Assembly: GCA_022749815.1 (NCBI GenBank)
Contig: JAKIWV010000004.1
Span: 1 to 64,000 of the forward strand
From: Thermoplasmata archaeon
Lineage (GTDB): Archaea > Thermoplasmatota > Thermoplasmata > Lutacidiplasmatales > UBA184
Length of the DNA stretch: 64,000 bases
Direction of reading: 5' to 3'
Part shown: one piece after another, positions 8,611 to 17,234 of the stretch
Layout: every line of letters starts with the position of its first letter
How positions within the stretch are numbered: position 1 is the stretch's first letter
Notes under the pieces: model-generated
Told to the model about the DNA's origin: nothing
Database searches by the model: none
Seen by the model: only the letters and a program-made list of their open reading frames with translations
Program-made: the position numbers and the translations under genes

Positions 8611-8906
8611 CGTCGGGCCGACCGGCCCGGTTCAATGGGCGGACGGAACTCGAGTTCGTCCGAACCTCAAGCTCGACCCTCCGATTTCTGTAGGTCCATT
8701 CCCGAGTTCCTTACGCGACCTCCTTCCAGGAGGCCCTGCAGCGGGATGTTCCCCGCGAACGCAGCCACCTGCCCCCCCGAAACTGTCAACCAGCGGCAGG
8801 GCGCTTCCGGACTCTGCGCGGCGCTCGTTCGACGTGATTCGACTTTGGTCATCGATCGCGGGGGCAGATCGCATCGTCCTCCGGCGAATTATCGGGGATG
8901 GATGTG
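8611..8906. other. Intergenic, no gene seen
   Basis: About 300 bp before the hsp20 promoter. I looked on both strands for the conserved cores of SRP RNA and RNase P RNA and did not find them. Open frames here lack start-site signals and recognisable content. Confidence 0.45.
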
Positions 8907-8915
8907 CTTTTATAC
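8907..8915 (+). promoter_or_regulatory. TATA box of hsp20
   Basis: CTTTTATAC is embedded in an A/T-rich island within GC-rich DNA, about 38 bp before the hsp20 ATG. The following A/T-rich stretch TAAAACTATTTCTGTTGTAC could hold the start site and a heat-shock regulator site. Confidence 0.6.
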
Positions 8916-8950
8916 AAGTCTAAAACTATTTCTGTTGTACAGAGGTCCCC

Positions 8951-9457
8951 ATGACGGAAGAAACACCCAAAGCGCCGCGCACCCTCGCCCGCCGAACCCA
9001 GCCAGTCTTTGGCAACGACTCCGACCGTTTGTTCGAAGCGCTGTGGCAACGGGCCAACGCCCCATTCGGTCTACTTCCCTTCGATGGACCGGCCGGAGCG
9101 CCCGGGATCGAGCTCGACCGCTCCCTCCGAACGGCGCCGACGGATGTCGTCGACACGGGAACGGCCTACCAGGTCCGCGCCGAGATTCCGGGTGTACCGA
9201 AGGAGCAGATCGAGATCCGAGTCAAGGGGAACGTTGTCGAGATTTCCGGCGAGAACCGCTCGGAGTCGACTGACAACTCCTCGGGCTACCTGCACCGGGA
9301 ACGGCTCGTGACCGGGTTCCACCGCGCCCTCGAGCTGCCCGAGCCGGTCGTGGCGGCTCAGGCCAAGGCGAAGGTCGTGGATGGCGTGCTCGAGCTCGAG
9401 CTCCCGAAGCAGGGCCCGACGCCCTCGCCCGCCGAAACGACCGTCAAGGTCGAGTAA
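8951..9457 (+). CDS. hsp20: Small heat-shock protein, Hsp20/alpha-crystallin family
   Basis: An ATP-independent holdase that binds unfolding proteins. The 168-residue protein has a ~55-residue N-terminal arm and then the alpha-crystallin domain: DVVDTGTAYQVRAEIPGVPKEQIEIRVKGNVVEISGE, RERLVTGFHRALELPEPV and AKAKVVDGVLELELPK, the canonical beta-strand order. The C-terminal tail lacks a clean IxI motif; TVKVE is the closest element. It stands alone behind its own strong TATA box. Confidence 0.95.
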   Translation: MTEETPKAPRTLARRTQPVFGNDSDRLFEALWQRANAPFGLLPFDGPAGAPGIELDRSLRTAPTDVVDTGTAYQVRAEIPGVPKEQIEIRVKGNVVEISGENRSESTDNSSGYLHRERLVTGFHRALELPEPVVAAQAKAKVVDGVLELELPKQGPTPSPAETTVKVE

Positions 9458-9531
9458 ACCAATTCTTCCCGCCCCGGGGCAACTCCCCGGGCCCCCGTGC
9501 CTCTTTTCTGCCGCGACCGCTCCGCCCGGGC

Positions 9532-10512
9532 GTGCCCCCCGCACCGGCCCGGCTCCTCGTCACCCTCCCGCCCTCCGACGACACGGCCCGGGCGCTCTCA
9601 TCCAGGATCCCGAGCGTTCCTTTCGTCTTCGCCCGCTCGAACCCTGAGGGCCCTTGGCCCGAGGTCGAGGCGATGCTGGTCGGGTCCCTTGAACGGGAGC
9701 TGCCGCATTGGGAGGCTACGAAGGCCCCCCGCCTCCGGTTCGTCCAGCGGCTCTATACTGGACTCGACGGCTTCCCGTTCGACCGGTTTCCGTCGACCGT
9801 CAAGGTCGCCGGCAACGGGGGAGCGTTCGCTCCCTACGTGGCCGAGCAGGCGATCACATTGACCCTCGCGCTCCTGAAGAATCTCCCGGCCACGACCGAA
9901 AGCGCCAAGGCCGGGCGGCTCCGGCCGGTGCCCGAGAGCCGCTCGCTCCTCGGACAGACCGTCCTGCTCCTCGGCTTCGGAGAGATCGCGCGGGCGATCG
10001 CCGCGCGCCTTCGGCCGTTCGGCGTGGTCATCGAGGGGGTCAATCGCGACGGGTCGCCGCGGGAGGGATGCGACCGGATGTTCCCGGCGTCGGGCCTCGC
10101 CGACGCGCTCGCGCGGGCCGACGTGGCGATCGACTGTCGGCCCCTGACCGTCGCGACGCGAAATTCGCTCGCCGCCGCGGAACTGGCCCGGATGAAGCCG
10201 AACGCACTCTACGTGAACGTCGGTCGCGCCGGAACCGTCGACGAGGCCGCGCTGTACGCCCACCTCCACTCCCACGCCGACTTCCGCGTCGGCCTCGAAG
10301 CGTGGTGGCAGGAGGACTACGCCCTAGGGACCCTCGGCTCCCGGTTCCCCTTCGCCACGCTGCCCAATTTCCTCGGGACTCCCCACAACGCGGGCTTGGT
10401 GGCGGGCAGCCGACCTGGAGTTTTGCGATCCGCACTGGAGAATCTGGCCCGCTTCTTCGAGGGTCAGCCCCCCCGCTTCGTCGGCGAGCCGGCCGAATAC
10501 CGAGAGGCGTAG
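9532..10512 (+). CDS. D-isomer-specific 2-hydroxyacid dehydrogenase family protein
   Basis: NAD(P)-dependent reductase of 2-oxoacids, 326 residues. The Rossmann region reads LLGQTVLLLGFGEIARAIAARLRPFG, slightly off the GxGxxG consensus with G-F-G-E-I-A. CRPLTVATRNSLAAAELARMKPNALYVNVGRAGTVDEAAL is the family's second signature, containing the Arg-bearing loop. GTPHNAG near the C-terminus carries the catalytic His (PHxAG). The N-terminal substrate domain is unusually short and diverged. Start GTG 9532. The substrate cannot be told from sequence. Confidence 0.85.
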   Translation: MPPAPARLLVTLPPSDDTARALSSRIPSVPFVFARSNPEGPWPEVEAMLVGSLERELPHWEATKAPRLRFVQRLYTGLDGFPFDRFPSTVKVAGNGGAFAPYVAEQAITLTLALLKNLPATTESAKAGRLRPVPESRSLLGQTVLLLGFGEIARAIAARLRPFGVVIEGVNRDGSPREGCDRMFPASGLADALARADVAIDCRPLTVATRNSLAAAELARMKPNALYVNVGRAGTVDEAALYAHLHSHADFRVGLEAWWQEDYALGTLGSRFPFATLPNFLGTPHNAGLVAGSRPGVLRSALENLARFFEGQPPRFVGEPAEYREA

Positions 10513-10514
10513 CT

Positions 10515-10811
10515 TCAGCCGAACCCGGTGATGGCCTTCGGGTCCTTCCCGCCGGGGCGGAGGGGCGCCTTGCGGAGCTCCTTCGGCGTCTCGACGAGCC
10601 GGACGAGCGGGGCCGATTGCACCACGTACGTCGGCAGGCCGGTGTTGGGGTCGTTGCCTGCCCGAAGGATGTTCATGATCTCGAGACGGATCTCGACGAC
10701 CGAGCCGTCCTTCAGCTTGAGCCGCAATTTGCCATCCCCGTCGATAACCGTGTAGTCGACGATCTCGGCGTTGGACAGGTCGGGAGGTGCGCCTCCCTGC
10801 GGACCCATCAT
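10515..10811 (-). CDS. Conserved hypothetical protein after rpl11
   Basis: A 98-residue soluble protein with a beta-rich middle (NAEIVDYTVIDGDGKLRLKLKDGSVVEIRLEIMNILRAGNDPNTGLPTY). The strand/turn pattern is coherent and codon use matches its neighbours. It overlaps the rpl11 stop by 4 bp and is the last gene of the ftsZ-secE-spt5-rpl11 run, which suggests a translation- or transcription-related role. I do not recognise the family. Confidence 0.7.
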   Translation of the reverse strand: MMGPQGGAPPDLSNAEIVDYTVIDGDGKLRLKLKDGSVVEIRLEIMNILRAGNDPNTGLPTYVVQSAPLVRLVETPKELRKAPLRPGGKDPKAITGFG

Positions 10812-11275
10812 CGGGGGCCTCGCGCGGCGAGCCGGGTCGTGAGGAGCCCGCGGGGGTCCGCGCCGTCGACGGTGAGGCCCATCGAGACGGCGGTGCCGAG
10901 GACCTGGTTGACCCGCTCCTCGTCCGAACGTCCTTGGAGATCCGCGCCCTTCGCCTCGGCGATCTTCCGGACCGCGTCCATCGAGACGTCGCCGATCACT
11001 TCCCCTTTCGACTTGCCGGAACCTTTCTCCTTTCCGGCCTCCTTCAGCAGGAGGGCGGCCGTTGGGGGTCGTCCAACCTCGAGGGTGAACGCGCGGGTGG
11101 CCGCATCGACCTTGACGAGCACGGGGACCTTCATCCCGGCGAACTGCTTCGTGTGCTCGTTGATCTGGACCACGACCTGAGCCACGTTGACGCCGAGCGG
11201 TCCGAGGGCCGCCCCGAGCGCGGCTCCCGCGGCGGCCTTGCCGCCTTCGACCAGTACGCTGACCTCAGGCGCCAC
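10808..11275 (-). CDS. rpl11: Ribosomal protein uL11
   Basis: uL11 forms the base of the ribosomal stalk and binds the GTPase-associated centre of 23S rRNA. The 155-residue protein has the N-terminal domain VLVEGGKAAAGAALGAALGPLGVNVAQVVVQINEHT (including the LGPLGVN signature) and the RNA-binding C-terminal domain FTLEVGRPPTAALLLKEAG with IAEAKGADL. It directly follows spt5, overlapping by 11 bp, the common archaeal spt5-rpl11 pairing. Only the hypothetical gene follows it here; L1, L10 and L12 do not. Confidence 0.96.
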   Translation of the reverse strand: MAPEVSVLVEGGKAAAGAALGAALGPLGVNVAQVVVQINEHTKQFAGMKVPVLVKVDAATRAFTLEVGRPPTAALLLKEAGKEKGSGKSKGEVIGDVSMDAVRKIAEAKGADLQGRSDEERVNQVLGTAVSMGLTVDGADPRGLLTTRLAARGPR

Positions 11276-12260
11276 TCTTGCCGCCTCCTCGCTCGAGCAT
11301 TCGGACGTGGTCCCCCCGTACGGTCACCGGTATCGGCACGACGGCCTCGATGAGCTCCACGGTGATTTGTTCCTTGGCCTGGTCGATCTTCTTGACCCGC
11401 GCCTTTTCGCCCTTGAACGGCCCGGCGATGAGTTCGACGATCGCGCCCTCGACGAAGCCCTCGACCGTGATCTTCGGGACCAGGAGCGGTTCCACTTCCT
11501 TGAGGGTCGTCTCGCCGGCGACCAATCCCCGGGCCTTCCGGATCCCTCGGAGCATCTCCCGGACGCTCTCGAAGCTCATCCCCTCGGCAAACACGTACCC
11601 CCGCAGCGCCGCCGGAACCAGGATCGCGAAGAGCACGTCGGGCTTCTCCTCGGCGCGGGTCAGGAGCGAATCGGCCACCTCGCGTTCGTACCCCCGAGAG
11701 GTCTTGATCGCCAGCAGGGACTGGCGGGCGGCCCAGGTCAGCGTGAGTTTGGCGGGCGCCACCGAGGTGTCTTCCAAGCGGGCGGTGAGTCGGACCTCGA
11801 GCCGGTCACCGTACCGAACGCCGACGGGCGCCGCCACCTCGTACGTGAGAGCGACGGCCACGTTCGGCTTGAGTGCCAATCGACCCTCGGTCCGCCGGGC
11901 CACGAGCTCCGCGAATTGCTTCTTGCCCGGGAGCATCCAGGAGACCGGCCATTCGGCCCCCTCGCCCGGGTACGTCGAGGTGTAGGCCACCTCGGTCGTC
12001 AGGTGGAGGGTCGCCCCCTCGGGGTGCGCGCTCTTGATCACCACGGAGACGTCGGTCACGGTGCCGGCCGTTACCTCTCGGCTCTTTTCGTCGGCCACCT
12101 CGAGGGTGAGCACGCCGGTCTGGAGCGGAGGTGGGGTCAACGAGGGCGGAGCGGGCGAGTGCGCTATGGGAGCGGCCTGCTTCGGCCGCGGAGCGGCCGG
12201 TGCGGGGGTCTCCTCGCCCGTCAGGAGGCCGATGCCTTCCTCGGGGGGAGTGCCTTTCAC
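11265..12260 (-). CDS. spt5: Transcription elongation factor Spt5 with large N-terminal extension
   Basis: Archaeal NusG/Spt5 that clamps RNA polymerase for processive elongation. The C-terminal ~150 residues hold the NGN domain (LLAIKTSRGYEREVADSLL...RGYVFAEGMSFESVREML) and the KOW domain (VEGAIVELIAGPFKGEKARVKKIDQAKEQITVEL). Before them sit about 180 extra residues: a Pro/Ala-rich linker and a beta-rich segment (TLEVADEKSREVTAGTVTDVSVVIKS...YGDRLEVRLTARLED) that reads as a beta-sandwich. Start chosen at GTG 12260, 8 bp after secE and behind GAGG. An ATG at 12305 would overlap secE by 37 bp. The result is 331 residues, about twice the usual size. Confidence 0.93.
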   Translation of the reverse strand: MKGTPPEEGIGLLTGEETPAPAAPRPKQAAPIAHSPAPPSLTPPPLQTGVLTLEVADEKSREVTAGTVTDVSVVIKSAHPEGATLHLTTEVAYTSTYPGEGAEWPVSWMLPGKKQFAELVARRTEGRLALKPNVAVALTYEVAAPVGVRYGDRLEVRLTARLEDTSVAPAKLTLTWAARQSLLAIKTSRGYEREVADSLLTRAEEKPDVLFAILVPAALRGYVFAEGMSFESVREMLRGIRKARGLVAGETTLKEVEPLLVPKITVEGFVEGAIVELIAGPFKGEKARVKKIDQAKEQITVELIEAVVPIPVTVRGDHVRMLERGGGKSGA

Positions 12261-12268
12261 GGTGTGCC

Positions 12269-12517
12269 TCAGAGCCCGGCCGAGGCGAACTGCTGCCAGA
12301 GCCACGGGCCGGCTTGCGTGAAAAAGATGTACAGGAGGAAGCCGACGCTGCCGATAATCACCGCGCCGATCGCCGTGATTTCGAGGACGCGGACGTACTC
12401 GTCCACCTCCGGCTTGCGGGCCATCCGGAGGATGCGCCCATACCGGCCGTGGCCCACCTGCCGGAGCCGGCCGTCGAACTGGTCCTGCACGCGACGAGCG
12501 CGGTCGAGGAACGCCAT
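12269..12517 (-). CDS. secE: Protein translocase subunit SecE (Sec61 gamma)
   Basis: The small, single-helix subunit that clamps the SecY channel. From ATG 12517 it is 82 residues: an amphipathic N-terminal part (MAFLDRARRVQDQFDGRLRQ) that lies on the membrane surface, then RKPEVDEYVRVLEITAIGAVIIGSVGFLLYIFF, the conserved charged kink and transmembrane helix. An in-frame upstream ATG at 12577 would run into ftsZ and adds nothing family-like. The position between ftsZ and spt5 matches the common archaeal ftsZ-secE-spt5 order. Confidence 0.93.
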   Translation of the reverse strand: MAFLDRARRVQDQFDGRLRQVGHGRYGRILRMARKPEVDEYVRVLEITAIGAVIIGSVGFLLYIFFTQAGPWLWQQFASAGL

Positions 12518-12527
12518 TGGAACCTGC

Positions 12528-13652
12528 CTACCGAACCAGGTCGAGCTCGGGGCCCTGCTTCCGGGCTCCGGGCGCACCGCTCGGCGTCCCGCCGAGAATC
12601 TGGGGGGATTTAACTCCGGTGACCACCAACATGACCCGGATCGTGTTCTGCATCGTTGGGTCGACGGCCGCCCCCCAGATGATCCGCGCCTGAGGAGAGA
12701 TCGCCTTTTGCACCACCTCGGCGGCTTTCTGGGCCTCGCTGACCGTCATGTCCGGGCCCCCAGTCACATTGATCAGGGCGCCGGTGGCGCCGCCGATATC
12801 GACTTTGAGGAGCGGAGAGTTGATCGCCTCGAGGACGGCGTCCTCGGCGCGGTTCTCGCTCTCCGACTCGCCGATCCCGATCAGGGCGACGCCGCCGCCC
12901 TTCATGATCGTCCGGAGGTCGTTGAAATCGAGGTTGACGAGGCCGGGCCGGGTGATGATCTCGGTGATCCCCCGAATCGCCCGGGCGAGCACCGAGTCGG
13001 CGACTTTGAAGGCGGTCTGGATCGGAAGGCGTGGGACCAGCTCCAGCAGCCGGTCGTTGGGAATCGTGATCACCGTGTCGATCGATTGGCGGAGTCGTTC
13101 GAGGCCCCACATCGCGTTCTCCCCGCGGACGAGTCCTTCGCTGGCGAACGGGAGTGTACATACGGCGATCGTGAGGGCGTCCCCGCCGTTCGATTCCTTC
13201 GCGAGCTGGGAGACAACGCCGGCAGAACCGGTGCCGGTGCCACCGCCGAGGCCGAGTGTGATGAAGACCATGTCCGAGTCCTTGAGCGCTTTCTTGATCT
13301 CGTCCTCAGCTTCGCGAGCCGCTTGCTCGCCGACCTGTGGGATCGCGCCGGCCCCGAGGCCCCGGGTCAGCCGGCGTCCGAGGAGAATCTTCTTCGGGGC
13401 GTGAATCGCGAGGAGGTGCTGTGCGTCGGTGTTGCAGGCGATCATTTCGGCTCCGGCCAACCCCTCTTCGGAGAGCCGGTTGATCGTGTTGCACCCGCCG
13501 CCGCCGCACCCAACGACCTTGATGTTGGTCTTGAGTGAAGCGAGAACGGCCTCGAGTTCCGCGTCGTCGCTCGAGGGGGAAGGGGGGCTTACGGGGGAGC
13601 CTTTTCTATCCACAGGCAGGTGCGCCAGTATCTCTTGGGCCAATGGACGCAT
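12528..13652 (-). CDS. ftsZ: Cell division GTPase FtsZ
   Basis: A tubulin homologue forming the division ring. The 374-residue protein has [15 protein letters not shown] near the N-terminus, the tubulin signature [13 protein letters not shown] for GTP binding, and the T7 synergy loop [11 protein letters not shown] with its catalytic acidic residues. It therefore appears competent for GTP hydrolysis. The C-terminus is short. It heads the ftsZ-secE-spt5-rpl11 operon and is divergent from mptE across a single symmetrical TATA element. Confidence 0.97.
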   Translation of the reverse strand: MRPLAQEILAHLPVDRKGSPVSPPSPSSDDAELEAVLASLKTNIKVVGCGGGGCNTINRLSEEGLAGAEMIACNTDAQHLLAIHAPKKILLGRRLTRGLGAGAIPQVGEQAAREAEDEIKKALKDSDMVFITLGLGGGTGTGSAGVVSQLAKESNGGDALTIAVCTLPFASEGLVRGENAMWGLERLRQSIDTVITIPNDRLLELVPRLPIQTAFKVADSVLARAIRGITEIITRPGLVNLDFNDLRTIMKGGGVALIGIGESESENRAEDAVLEAINSPLLKVDIGGATGALINVTGGPDMTVSEAQKAAEVVQKAISPQARIIWGAAVDPTMQNTIRVMLVVTGVKSPQILGGTPSGAPGARKQGPELDLVR

Positions 13653-13687
13653 ATTGAGCGTTCCTCGGCGGAGAGAGCATCCGCGTG

Positions 13688-13697
13688 GTTATAAAGG
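13688..13697. promoter_or_regulatory. Shared divergent TATA box, ftsZ / mptE
   Basis: GGTTATAAAG contains the self-complementary TTATAA. It lies about 30 bp from the TTG of mptE on the plus strand and about 38 bp from the ATG of ftsZ on the minus strand. Both distances fit near-leaderless archaeal starts, and no second TATA is visible in the 72-bp gap. Confidence 0.55.
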
Positions 13698-13724
13698 GTA
13701 ATCCTCTCGAAGACGTGAGACACC

Positions 13725-14453
13725 TTGCGCTATCGACATTGGGCGCCGGAATACGAGCGGATCCAGGCGGAGTTCGGGTTTCCGGCCGAGAAGGAGCGGC
13801 TCGCGTCCGAGCGCCTCATCGAGCTGTTGCCTAAGCCGGCCCTCGAGCGGGCCGAGCAGCGAATACGGGCCCGGATCCGCGGCCGGGACGTTATCGTCGT
13901 GGGCCTGGCGCCTCACTCGGGCGCACCCCCGGTGTGGATGCTCCCGCGAGTCGCCGAGCCGCCGGCGTTGGTCGTCGCAGATGGCGCCGCGGAGCGGTGC
14001 CTAGCGGAGGGACTGGTGCCGGACGTCGTGGTCACTGACTTGGACGGACCGATTCCGAGCGAGGTGACAGCGAACGCGCGTGGAGCGCTCGTGCTCATCC
14101 ACGCCCATGGGGACAACGTGGCATCGCTCGAGCGATGGACCCCCCAATTTCCTGGTGAGCTGGCGGGGTCGTGGTCCGGAGCTCCCGAACGGGGACTGGT
14201 GAACTTTGGGGGGTTTACGGACGGCGATCGGGCCGCCTATCTCGCGGAGTACGTCGGAGCCCCGCGGATCCTCCTGTACGGCTTCGACTTCGAGCATGTG
14301 GACCGCCGCGAGGTGGCGCCAGAGACCAAGCGACGCAAGCTCGAGGTGGCCCGCCGTGTCCTGGACCTGCTCGCGCGCGAGGGCAGGTCAAGGATCGAGA
14401 CATGGGCGCCGGACGGGACGGTCTCTCCCTACCTGCCCCAATCGACCCAGTAG
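13725..14453 (+). CDS. mptE: 6-hydroxymethyl-7,8-dihydropterin pyrophosphokinase (MptE type)
   Basis: MptE is the archaeal DUF115 enzyme that pyrophosphorylates 6-hydroxymethyl-dihydropterin on the way to folate- or methanopterin-type C1 carriers. The 242-residue protein starts at TTG with RYRHWAPEYERIQAEFGF, followed by RGRDVIVVGLAPHSG. The family signature VVADGAAERCLAEGLVPDVVVTDLDG is intact, and LLYGFDFEH and ETKRRKLEVAR follow. Leaderless-type start about 30 bp after the shared TATA box. Confidence 0.87.
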   Translation: MRYRHWAPEYERIQAEFGFPAEKERLASERLIELLPKPALERAEQRIRARIRGRDVIVVGLAPHSGAPPVWMLPRVAEPPALVVADGAAERCLAEGLVPDVVVTDLDGPIPSEVTANARGALVLIHAHGDNVASLERWTPQFPGELAGSWSGAPERGLVNFGGFTDGDRAAYLAEYVGAPRILLYGFDFEHVDRREVAPETKRRKLEVARRVLDLLAREGRSRIETWAPDGTVSPYLPQSTQ

Positions 14454-16156
14454 ATGACCTGCGAGCCGCTCTCGTAGATCGGTACGAACGGTGGACCGGC
14501 GAACCACTGGGCGGCGGCGGGACTCAACGGCAGCGCCAGCTCGGCTGGGTCCAGCGCGACACCGGAATGGATCGTGGCGTCGAGCGCCACCGCTTGGATC
14601 GTCCGGGGTTGGAGCGGCGCACCACTGGAATGGAGCTCGGCCGCCGCCAGCGCCCAACTCGCACCGATGAACAGGCCCGGAGTGGTTTGGTACGTCGTCG
14701 CGAGATTGTCGAAGCCGAACATCATCGAGCTCAGTCGATGGTCGGAGGCGACGGCCGTCTGCGGCGCGAGCCCGATGCCGGCCCACAACCAGAGGGCCTG
14801 GTCGGGAAGGGTGAGGCCTTCCTGAAATCCCCCGAAGTCCGCCGGGGGAGGGTACACGATCGCCGCGTTTGCGGCCAGGAGAAGGAGGGCAGCGCAGGCC
14901 CCCGCAAAGACGGCCGGTCGACCCGCTCGGTCCCGCGCCCGGGCGACCCACCGACCGAGCCCCAGGGCCAGCAGCAGGCCGAGCGGGATGGCCACGAATT
15001 CCACGTGACGGCCCGGTATGAGTATCGTCCCGACCTGGGGGATCGCGAGCGCGACGGCCACGGACAACGCGAGCACCGCCAACCACGCGATCGCGAACGA
15101 CCCCAGGCGGGAGAGCGACAGCAGGCGACGCGTTCCCGCCGTGAGGGCCATCGGGAGATAGAACGGGGCGAAGTAGAGCAGTTCTCCGGGCGTGATGTGC
15201 TGGTTCCCCGGTGGCAGCGGCAGTACGAAGAGCAACGCCAAGCCTCCGGTCGTTCCTGCGGCGATCAACAGGATCTCCAGAACGGTCGAGCGGTCCGTGG
15301 GGAATCGGGCGTGCCCCCCACGGGCGGACGTGCGCCGTCGCTGGGCAGCGATGACCAGCCCTAGCCCTACGACCCCCACGATGGCCGCGGCGATGATCGC
15401 GGACGGCGGAATCGATCCGAACACACCGAGGTGGGCCAGGGTGATGTTCAGGAATCGCGGAGCGTAGTAGAACCAATAGGCGAGAAGGGCGGCAAGGAAC
15501 GCCCCGGAAAAGGCGAGCTCCCGGCTCGGGAATCGGCGAGACCATCCGCCGGGGCGCCCCAACTCGAGGAGAACGACGATCCCCAACGCCGCGAGCAGGA
15601 AGAAGTAGCTCGACAGGTGATGGGTCACGATCAGCGCCCCCGACACGAGGGAGAGGGGGACGTACCACCGCCGATCGCGCCGGCTCTCCACGTACATCCA
15701 CAGAGCGGCGACGACGAGGAGGTCCCCCAGGGCCTGGGGAGCCGGGTGGGCGAGGATGAACATCCGGGGCATCGCGACGCCGGCGAAGGCTGCGCCGAGC
15801 AGCGCGATCAGGTCGTGCTGGAAGATGCGTCGGAATAGGAGGAACAACGGAAACACAGAGAGCGCGCCAAGGACGGGCAACGCGTAGACAAGGGACGAGA
15901 GCGGGTCCGCCCCCAACGCTCCGGAGACGGCCCCCGCGAGGGCGAAGATGCCGGGAAAGTCGGGGTAGGCCGACCCCCAACCCTGGTACGTAGGGTACTG
16001 ACCCGCGAAATGACCAGTGGAAAGGAGTGTCGACGTCAGTCGATAGTACTCGCCGGTGTCGGAGCCGAACAGCGCAAACGAGAGCAGCGGCTCGAGGGCG
16101 AGGAAGACCAGAACGCACGCCGTAGCCAGGAGCCAGACGAACTCGGCGCGGTTCAC
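14429..16156 (-). CDS. Polytopic membrane protein, GT-C glycosyltransferase-like
   Basis: A 575-residue protein with roughly 12 hydrophobic helices. The first external loop carries FGSDTGEYYRLTSTLLSTG, resembling the acidic loop-1 motif of GT-C glycosyltransferases that use lipid-linked sugars. HHLSSYFFLLAALG follows a few helices later, and the C-terminal ~130 residues form a soluble domain. This suggests surface glycan or S-layer glycosylation work. The exact family was not identified. It converges on mptE with a 25-bp overlap of the 3' ends. Confidence 0.65.
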   Translation of the reverse strand: MNRAEFVWLLATACVLVFLALEPLLSFALFGSDTGEYYRLTSTLLSTGHFAGQYPTYQGWGSAYPDFPGIFALAGAVSGALGADPLSSLVYALPVLGALSVFPLFLLFRRIFQHDLIALLGAAFAGVAMPRMFILAHPAPQALGDLLVVAALWMYVESRRDRRWYVPLSLVSGALIVTHHLSSYFFLLAALGIVVLLELGRPGGWSRRFPSRELAFSGAFLAALLAYWFYYAPRFLNITLAHLGVFGSIPPSAIIAAAIVGVVGLGLVIAAQRRRTSARGGHARFPTDRSTVLEILLIAAGTTGGLALLFVLPLPPGNQHITPGELLYFAPFYLPMALTAGTRRLLSLSRLGSFAIAWLAVLALSVAVALAIPQVGTILIPGRHVEFVAIPLGLLLALGLGRWVARARDRAGRPAVFAGACAALLLLAANAAIVYPPPADFGGFQEGLTLPDQALWLWAGIGLAPQTAVASDHRLSSMMFGFDNLATTYQTTPGLFIGASWALAAAELHSSGAPLQPRTIQAVALDATIHSGVALDPAELALPLSPAAAQWFAGPPFVPIYESGSQVIYWVDWGR

Positions 16157-16180
16157 ACGGAGGCCCGAGGGCCGCGACCG

Positions 16181-16192
16181 TATAATTTAATA
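16181..16192. promoter_or_regulatory. Divergent TATA region between the membrane protein and 16229 gene
   Basis: TATAATTTAATA is the only A/T-rich element in the 72-bp gap. It is about 25 bp from the minus-strand ATG at 16156 and about 40 bp from the plus-strand ATG at 16229, so it could serve both. Confidence 0.5.
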
Positions 16193-16228
16193 GGGGGGCA
16201 CGGTGCGGGCGGGTCGAGGTCCTCTCGG

Positions 16229-16585
16229 ATGGTGACCAAGAAGCCGAAGAAGACCGGCCGCGCGCAGCGGCCGGCCCATCGACCTTCGGCGAAGCACGCC
16301 CCCGCCCGACGCCCCGCGCCCGCCCCAAAGAAGGCACGTCCTCCCGCCCCGAAGACCCCGTCGAAGATCCCTGCGGCCCCTTCACCGGCTCCGCCCGAAC
16401 CGACATTCCCTCCTCGGAACGTCGAGGAGCGACGTCATGTGCTGTCACTCGCCTTCGTCCGCGACGGCGACGATTTCCTCGCTCGTATCGAGACCAACAG
16501 CGACCAGATCATCGAGCTCAAGAACCGGTCGTTGGACCAGCTCTTGACGTTGGTCGCGAGCGAGCTCGAAGACCTGCTCGAATAG
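16229..16585 (+). CDS. Small protein with basic Pro/Ala-rich N-terminus
   Basis: A 118-residue protein. Residues 1-65 are a disordered, strongly basic KKPKKTGRAQRPAHRPSAK-type tail, and residues 66-118 form a compact alpha/beta unit (RHVLSLAFVRDGDDFLARIETNSDQIIELKNRSLDQLLTLVASELEDLLE). The charge pattern suggests nucleic-acid association. No family recognised. Start at ATG 16229 behind the TATAATTT element. Confidence 0.6.
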   Translation: MVTKKPKKTGRAQRPAHRPSAKHAPARRPAPAPKKARPPAPKTPSKIPAAPSPAPPEPTFPPRNVEERRHVLSLAFVRDGDDFLARIETNSDQIIELKNRSLDQLLTLVASELEDLLE

Positions 16586-16608
16586 CCCAGGGGAAGTCGG
16601 TCGCCCGC

Positions 16609-17145
16609 TTAGTGGGCGAAGTCAAAGAAGTGAATCCCGACCAGATATGTACGCCGAGCGCCGCCGATGGTCGCGACCTCTACGAACTCCGTGGGAGTCG
16701 GGCCAAGGAATCCCCCCCCGTTGGTGCGGAGCACATGGATCCTCAGGTCATCTCGGGGGAAGCGACGAAGCCGACCGGTTCGCTCCCGGACCACCAGCTC
16801 ACCCCGCTCGAGCCATGCCACCGTCGGGGTCTGGCCCAGGGTCACCCACCAGCCAACGACGAGCGCGACCACCACTGACCCGGTGAGGATCCCCGCCACT
16901 GAGGGGCTCCCACCCGTCACCGAGGATGTTGCCGAGTACGCGAGGAAGACGCCGTAGATCGCGCCGAGCGCCACGACGAAGAGAAGGAAGGTTCGGAACG
17001 CACGACTGCTACCGGCAGAATTTGAGACGCGACGTCCCGAGGGCGGCGTCGAAGGGGCGCGATCGGCTGGCTCCGAGGCGGCTCCCGAGTCACCGGGGAC
17101 GTTCTCGTCCCTGCGGATTCGGACGGCCCACGTGCGCCCCGCCAT
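16609..17145 (-). CDS. Membrane protein with two helices and a PH-like tail
   Basis: A 178-residue protein with a polar N-terminus (to about 45), two helices (TFLLFVVALGAIYGVFLAYSAT and VAGILTGSVVVALVVGWWVTLG), and then a beta-rich domain (TVAWLERGELVVRERTGRLRRFPRDDLRIHVLR...TEFVEVATIGGARRTYLVGIHFF) resembling the bacterial-type PH domains found behind membrane helices. Unknown function, convergent with the preceding gene. Confidence 0.6.
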   Translation of the reverse strand: MAGRTWAVRIRRDENVPGDSGAASEPADRAPSTPPSGRRVSNSAGSSRAFRTFLLFVVALGAIYGVFLAYSATSSVTGGSPSVAGILTGSVVVALVVGWWVTLGQTPTVAWLERGELVVRERTGRLRRFPRDDLRIHVLRTNGGGFLGPTPTEFVEVATIGGARRTYLVGIHFFDFAH

Positions 17146-17234
17146 CGGCGTGTAAAAGGGCGACCTAGGGGGCTTAAGCCTGCCGACGTAGGTGCGGGCC
17201 TTTCGGCGGTGGACCGCCGGCTTCGAGGGTCGGG

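Noticed and set aside
8611-8906. SRP RNA or RNase P RNA gene
   Set aside because: The conserved core sequences of both RNAs were not found on either strand here or in 49393-49686.
11187-13538. Open frame of about 780 codons on the plus strand
   Set aside because: It lies antisense to rpl11, spt5, secE and ftsZ, is a high-GC shadow and has no coherent protein character.
14388-16448. Open frame of 686 codons on the minus strand over the membrane protein
   Set aside because: Composition is Arg/Pro/Gly-rich as expected for a shadow, whereas the other frame has regular hydrophobic helices.
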